A stretch of 64,000 nucleotides of DNA. Origin: Portulaca oleracea. Taxonomy: Eukaryota; Streptophyta; Magnoliopsida; Caryophyllales; Portulacaceae. The position numbers and the translations under genes are program-made. The DNA is taken from NCBI GenBank assembly GCA_029582165.1, contig CM055871.1, forward strand, positions 29,496,802 through 29,560,801, read 5' to 3'. The notes under the pieces are model-generated. The model had not been told where the DNA came from. It ran no database searches and worked only from the letters and a program-made list of their open reading frames with translations. Positions 61,944 to 64,000 of the stretch are shown here, in pieces (positions within the stretch are counted from its first letter, which is position 1; each line of letters begins with the position of its first letter).

Positions 61944-63326
61944 TTATTTCGTGTGAACTGATTTTGAATCTCCACATGCTTGATTCTTCGTGTATGATTC
62001 TTTCCCTATAGTTGTATCTGCATTCTTGGGATACTGCTCTTGTGTCGTCTTCATCATTCTCGGTAGTTGCTTTTGAACTTCTCCAGCCAACAGTGTATCT
62101 TTTTCTTCTCCTTCTACGCGTTCACCTTGCGGTGCTTTCTCTTGACTCAAGCCTTGCTCTTCTTCTGATGATGATTGTTTGAGTCCTTGCTCAATGCTTT
62201 CCTCGATCTTCTCAAATTCCGGAAGAACCACTACTTGGTGATTGGTGGGTATGTCACTCACCATGGAGGGAACATCTTCTTCTTTGGACTCATCCACACA
62301 TGACATAGCTAGTTCTTCCTCGGATGCTTGGATAATCTCCTCGGCTTTGAATGCTTGGATAGACTCTTCCATCGCCAATGATGCTTGAATGTCCCATTCT
62401 TCTTCACTATCATAATCTTTGAAGGTTGCTATGTTACCTTCCAATGGACGTGATCTACAATCTCGAGCAAAGTGACCTCTCTTGCCACATTTGTAACATC
62501 GATCGTCCCGTCCATATTTTATTTCTTCTTGTTCTTCTTCATATTCATCATCATCATCGTCACATGGTTGAAGTGCTCCCCCTTGATATGGACGACCTCT
62601 ACATTGTCCTTGTTTCCACCTTGGTGATCTCCCTTCTAATGGTTCTCCATTACCATTATATTTCCATGTGACTCTACCTTGGCTCTTAGGTGCTCTCCTT
62701 CTAGTAAAGAGAGCTTGGTCGTTCTCCTCTATTGAGACCTTAGACATCTGTTTGTCTAGGTCTTCTTGATTGACCAAGAGACTCTCTAATTCTGTTAAGG
62801 ACGGTTGTGTAGCCCAACCCCTAGTTGCCGCTACAAGGCCGCTATATTTGGGGCTTAAGCCATGAATGATTATCCTCCTCATCCTTGATTCACTTATTGC
62901 ACTTTCTGGGTCCACTTTTGCAATTTCAACACATAAAGATTTAACTTTAGTAAAGTATTGACTCACCGTCATGTCTCCTTGCTTGATAGACATAAGCTCA
63001 TTTTCCAACTGCTGCAACTTGGCTTCATTCTTCTTGGTGAATAGCGTAGCCAAGGTATTCCATGCTTCCTCGGGTGTCTCACAATCTTTAATCCGATAGA
63101 GATACTCGTCTTCCATCGTGATGGAGAGAACATACATTGTCTTTCCTGCTTTGATCTCCCATTTCTTCTTCTCATTCGGATCCGTTGGTGATGTCTTCTC
63201 TACTCCACCAACAATCTCCCATAAGCCTTGCCCCTTCAAGTAGTACTTCATGCGTGTACACCAAGTACTGTAGTTTCTCCCATTGAGCTTCTCAAGCGAG
63301 CTAGCCGATCCCGAAAAGTCTACCAT
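61944..63326 (-). CDS. Copia-type Gag (UBN2/DUF4219 with CCHC zinc knuckle)
   Basis: Nucleocapsid/capsid protein of the retrotransposon. The ORF is open from 63,392, but I choose the ATG at 63,326 because MVDFSGSASSLEKLNGRNYS is the usual Copia Gag start. This gives 460 residues. It has the DUF4219-like LNGRNYSTWCTRMKYYL near the N-terminus and the UBN2 core (EAWNTLATLFTKKNEAKLQQ, then VSQYFTKVKSLCVEI). A basic linker, an acidic DDDDDEYEEEQEE patch and one zinc knuckle C-X2-C-X4-H-X4-C (CYKCGKRGHFARDC) follow. The 170-residue tail after the knuckle is rich in Glu, Gln and Ser and contains no D-T/S-G protease motif. The frame is intact, so the protein could be made. Confidence 0.9.
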   Translation of the reverse strand: MVDFSGSASSLEKLNGRNYSTWCTRMKYYLKGQGLWEIVGGVEKTSPTDPNEKKKWEIKAGKTMYVLSITMEDEYLYRIKDCETPEEAWNTLATLFTKKNEAKLQQLENELMSIKQGDMTVSQYFTKVKSLCVEIAKVDPESAISESRMRRIIIHGLSPKYSGLVAATRGWATQPSLTELESLLVNQEDLDKQMSKVSIEENDQALFTRRRAPKSQGRVTWKYNGNGEPLEGRSPRWKQGQCRGRPYQGGALQPCDDDDDEYEEEQEEIKYGRDDRCYKCGKRGHFARDCRSRPLEGNIATFKDYDSEEEWDIQASLAMEESIQAFKAEEIIQASEEELAMSCVDESKEEDVPSMVSDIPTNHQVVVLPEFEKIEESIEQGLKQSSSEEEQGLSQEKAPQGERVEGEEKDTLLAGEVQKQLPRMMKTTQEQYPKNADTTIGKESYTKNQACGDSKSVHTK

Positions 63327-63366
63327 AACAACGTGGTAAGTGCCCTGCACTTCACCAACACTCTTG

Positions 63367-63449
63367 TGGTCCCAGACCAGCAACTTCAACAACTATCACA
63401 GTCCCAGACTGTGCCGGCAGAAGCTCCCCTATGCTTCGGTCCCCGACCG
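63367..63449 (-). other. Three palindromic hairpins in the TR-GAG leader
   Basis: TGGTC-CCA-GACCA (63,367-63,379), CACAGTC-CCA-GACTGTG (63,397-63,413) and CGGTC-CCC-GACCG (63,437-63,449) are perfect stems with 3-nt loops. They share the core (A/G)GTC..GAC(C/T) and are spaced 32-38 nt apart. They lie between the primer site and the gag ORF start region, where retroelement packaging and dimerisation signals are found. Confidence 0.75.
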
Positions 63450-63492
63450 TGTGCACACAAAAAATGCTAGCTCAACACACCCTTCGAACCTT

Positions 63493-63504
63493 GCTCTGAT
63501 ACCA
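63493..63504 (-). other. Primer-binding site (initiator-Met tRNA)
   Basis: The minus strand reads TGGTATCAGAGC, two bases after the LTR terminus ..CTCAACA. This is the standard plant tRNA-iMet primer site. Confidence 0.9.
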
Positions 63505-63506
63505 CT

Positions 63507-63974
63507 TGTTGAGAAGTTGGGAGCAAGTGGTATACTAGAAATTATACTCTTCTTGTTACTCAACAATATGGCAAGACTATTACACAAGACTTAACACACA
63601 CACTCACTTAATTTGGTGGGAGATCTCTCTAACTCTCTCTCAGACACCTCTCCTACTCTCTTCAATGTGGTATGCCTCACCACTCATGCTCTACCTCACT
63701 ATGACCCATTACCCCTATTTATACTAACTCCACCTCCTTAATGTGTGGTTGATATTAAACCACATGTCATCATCCTAATTATGATCTAGATACTTCTACT
63801 AATATCTTAGATATTCTATATATCTAGAATAATCTAGGTAAATATCTAGATATTATAGTAGCTAGATTAATCTAGACAAATCTCTAGATTTTTCTCTCAA
63901 CCATAATTATCTTTCTCTAGAATTTTCCTAGATATTTATCTTATAAAGTGGGTGATGATATTTTATATCTAACA
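63507..63974 (-). repeat. 5' LTR of the TR-GAG element
   Basis: 468 bp; minus strand starts TGTTAGATAT and ends TTCTCAACA (TGTT..AACA). A TATA-like TATAAATAG lies at about 63,715-63,723. The U3 upstream of it (63,780-63,930) is packed with CTAG palindromes. Confidence 0.9.
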
Positions 63975-64000
63975 TAATGGTTATGGAAAATAGGGTGTAA

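Larger units (their letters stand above)
61331..63974 (-). mobile_element. Gag-only LTR retrotransposon (TR-GAG type, Copia-like Gag)
   Basis: Complete LTR-element architecture on the minus strand: 5' LTR 63,974-63,507, primer-binding site 63,504-63,493, leader with hairpins, one gag ORF, polypurine tract 61,809-61,801, 3' LTR 61,800-61,331. Only about 140 bp separate the gag stop from the 3' LTR, so protease, integrase, reverse transcriptase and RNase H are absent. The two LTRs look about 98% identical by eye, which implies a young insertion. Flanking pentamers (tccaa / taatg) do not match, so no target duplication is visible. It would need enzymes from an autonomous partner. Confidence 0.9.

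Noticed and set aside
61326..63979. Target-site duplication for the TR-GAG element
   Set aside because: The flanking pentamers tccaa and taatg do not match, so none is claimed.

Overview
This window is nuclear DNA of a flowering plant, most likely a eudicot. Evidence: GT-AG introns, AT-rich intergenic DNA, four recognisable plant genes and many plant-type transposable elements (MULE, hAT, Harbinger and Stowaway MITEs, Helitron-like ends, SINEs, an RTE LINE remnant, Copia elements). The species cannot be named from the sequence alone.

Layout. (1) 1-11,886, + strand: most of a TopBP1/MEI1-like BRCT-repeat gene for DNA damage response and meiosis. Its first exon(s) lie left of the window. Its largest intron (6,353-9,961) carries SINE and LINE remnants. 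(2) 11,887-15,209: spacer with a long hairpin and a solo LTR flanked by a perfect 5-bp target duplication. (3) 15,210-25,589, + strand: condensin II subunit CAP-H2, eleven coding exons, with introns full of nested transposons. (4) 25,590-32,459: repeat-rich spacer with a 1.8-kb foldback, a Copia RNase H stub, a 0.5-kb CT/CA microsatellite field and a minisatellite. (5) 32,460-42,723, + strand: chloroplast NAD kinase NADK2, eight coding exons. Its sixth intron hosts a non-autonomous Pack-MULE that carries a frameshifted piece of a PPR gene. (6) 45,024-46,485, - strand: an ACC oxidase closest to Arabidopsis ACO5, convergent with NADK2. (7) 46,612-61,330: about 15 kb of AT-rich DNA without a convincing gene, with MITEs, a CACTA end and LTR remnants. 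(8) 61,331-63,974, - strand: a structurally complete LTR retrotransposon that encodes only Gag (TR-GAG type).

The four host genes do not form one pathway: genome maintenance (MEI1/TopBP1, CAP-H2), plastid NADP supply (NADK2) and ethylene synthesis (ACO). From memory, the Arabidopsis orthologues of the BRCT gene and of ACO5 are immediate neighbours on chromosome 1, so this window probably preserves an old linkage now separated by CAP-H2, NADK2 and repeats.

The most unusual items are the Gag-only retrotransposon with three similar palindromic hairpins in its leader, the Pack-MULE in NADK2, a candidate minor-spliceosome AT-AA intron in the BRCT gene, the foldback with Helitron-like ends inside both arms, and a MULE-like element nested in a hAT MITE within CAP-H2. 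Exon borders were placed by hand from splice signals, reading-phase continuity and remembered family sequence; UTR limits are not determined.
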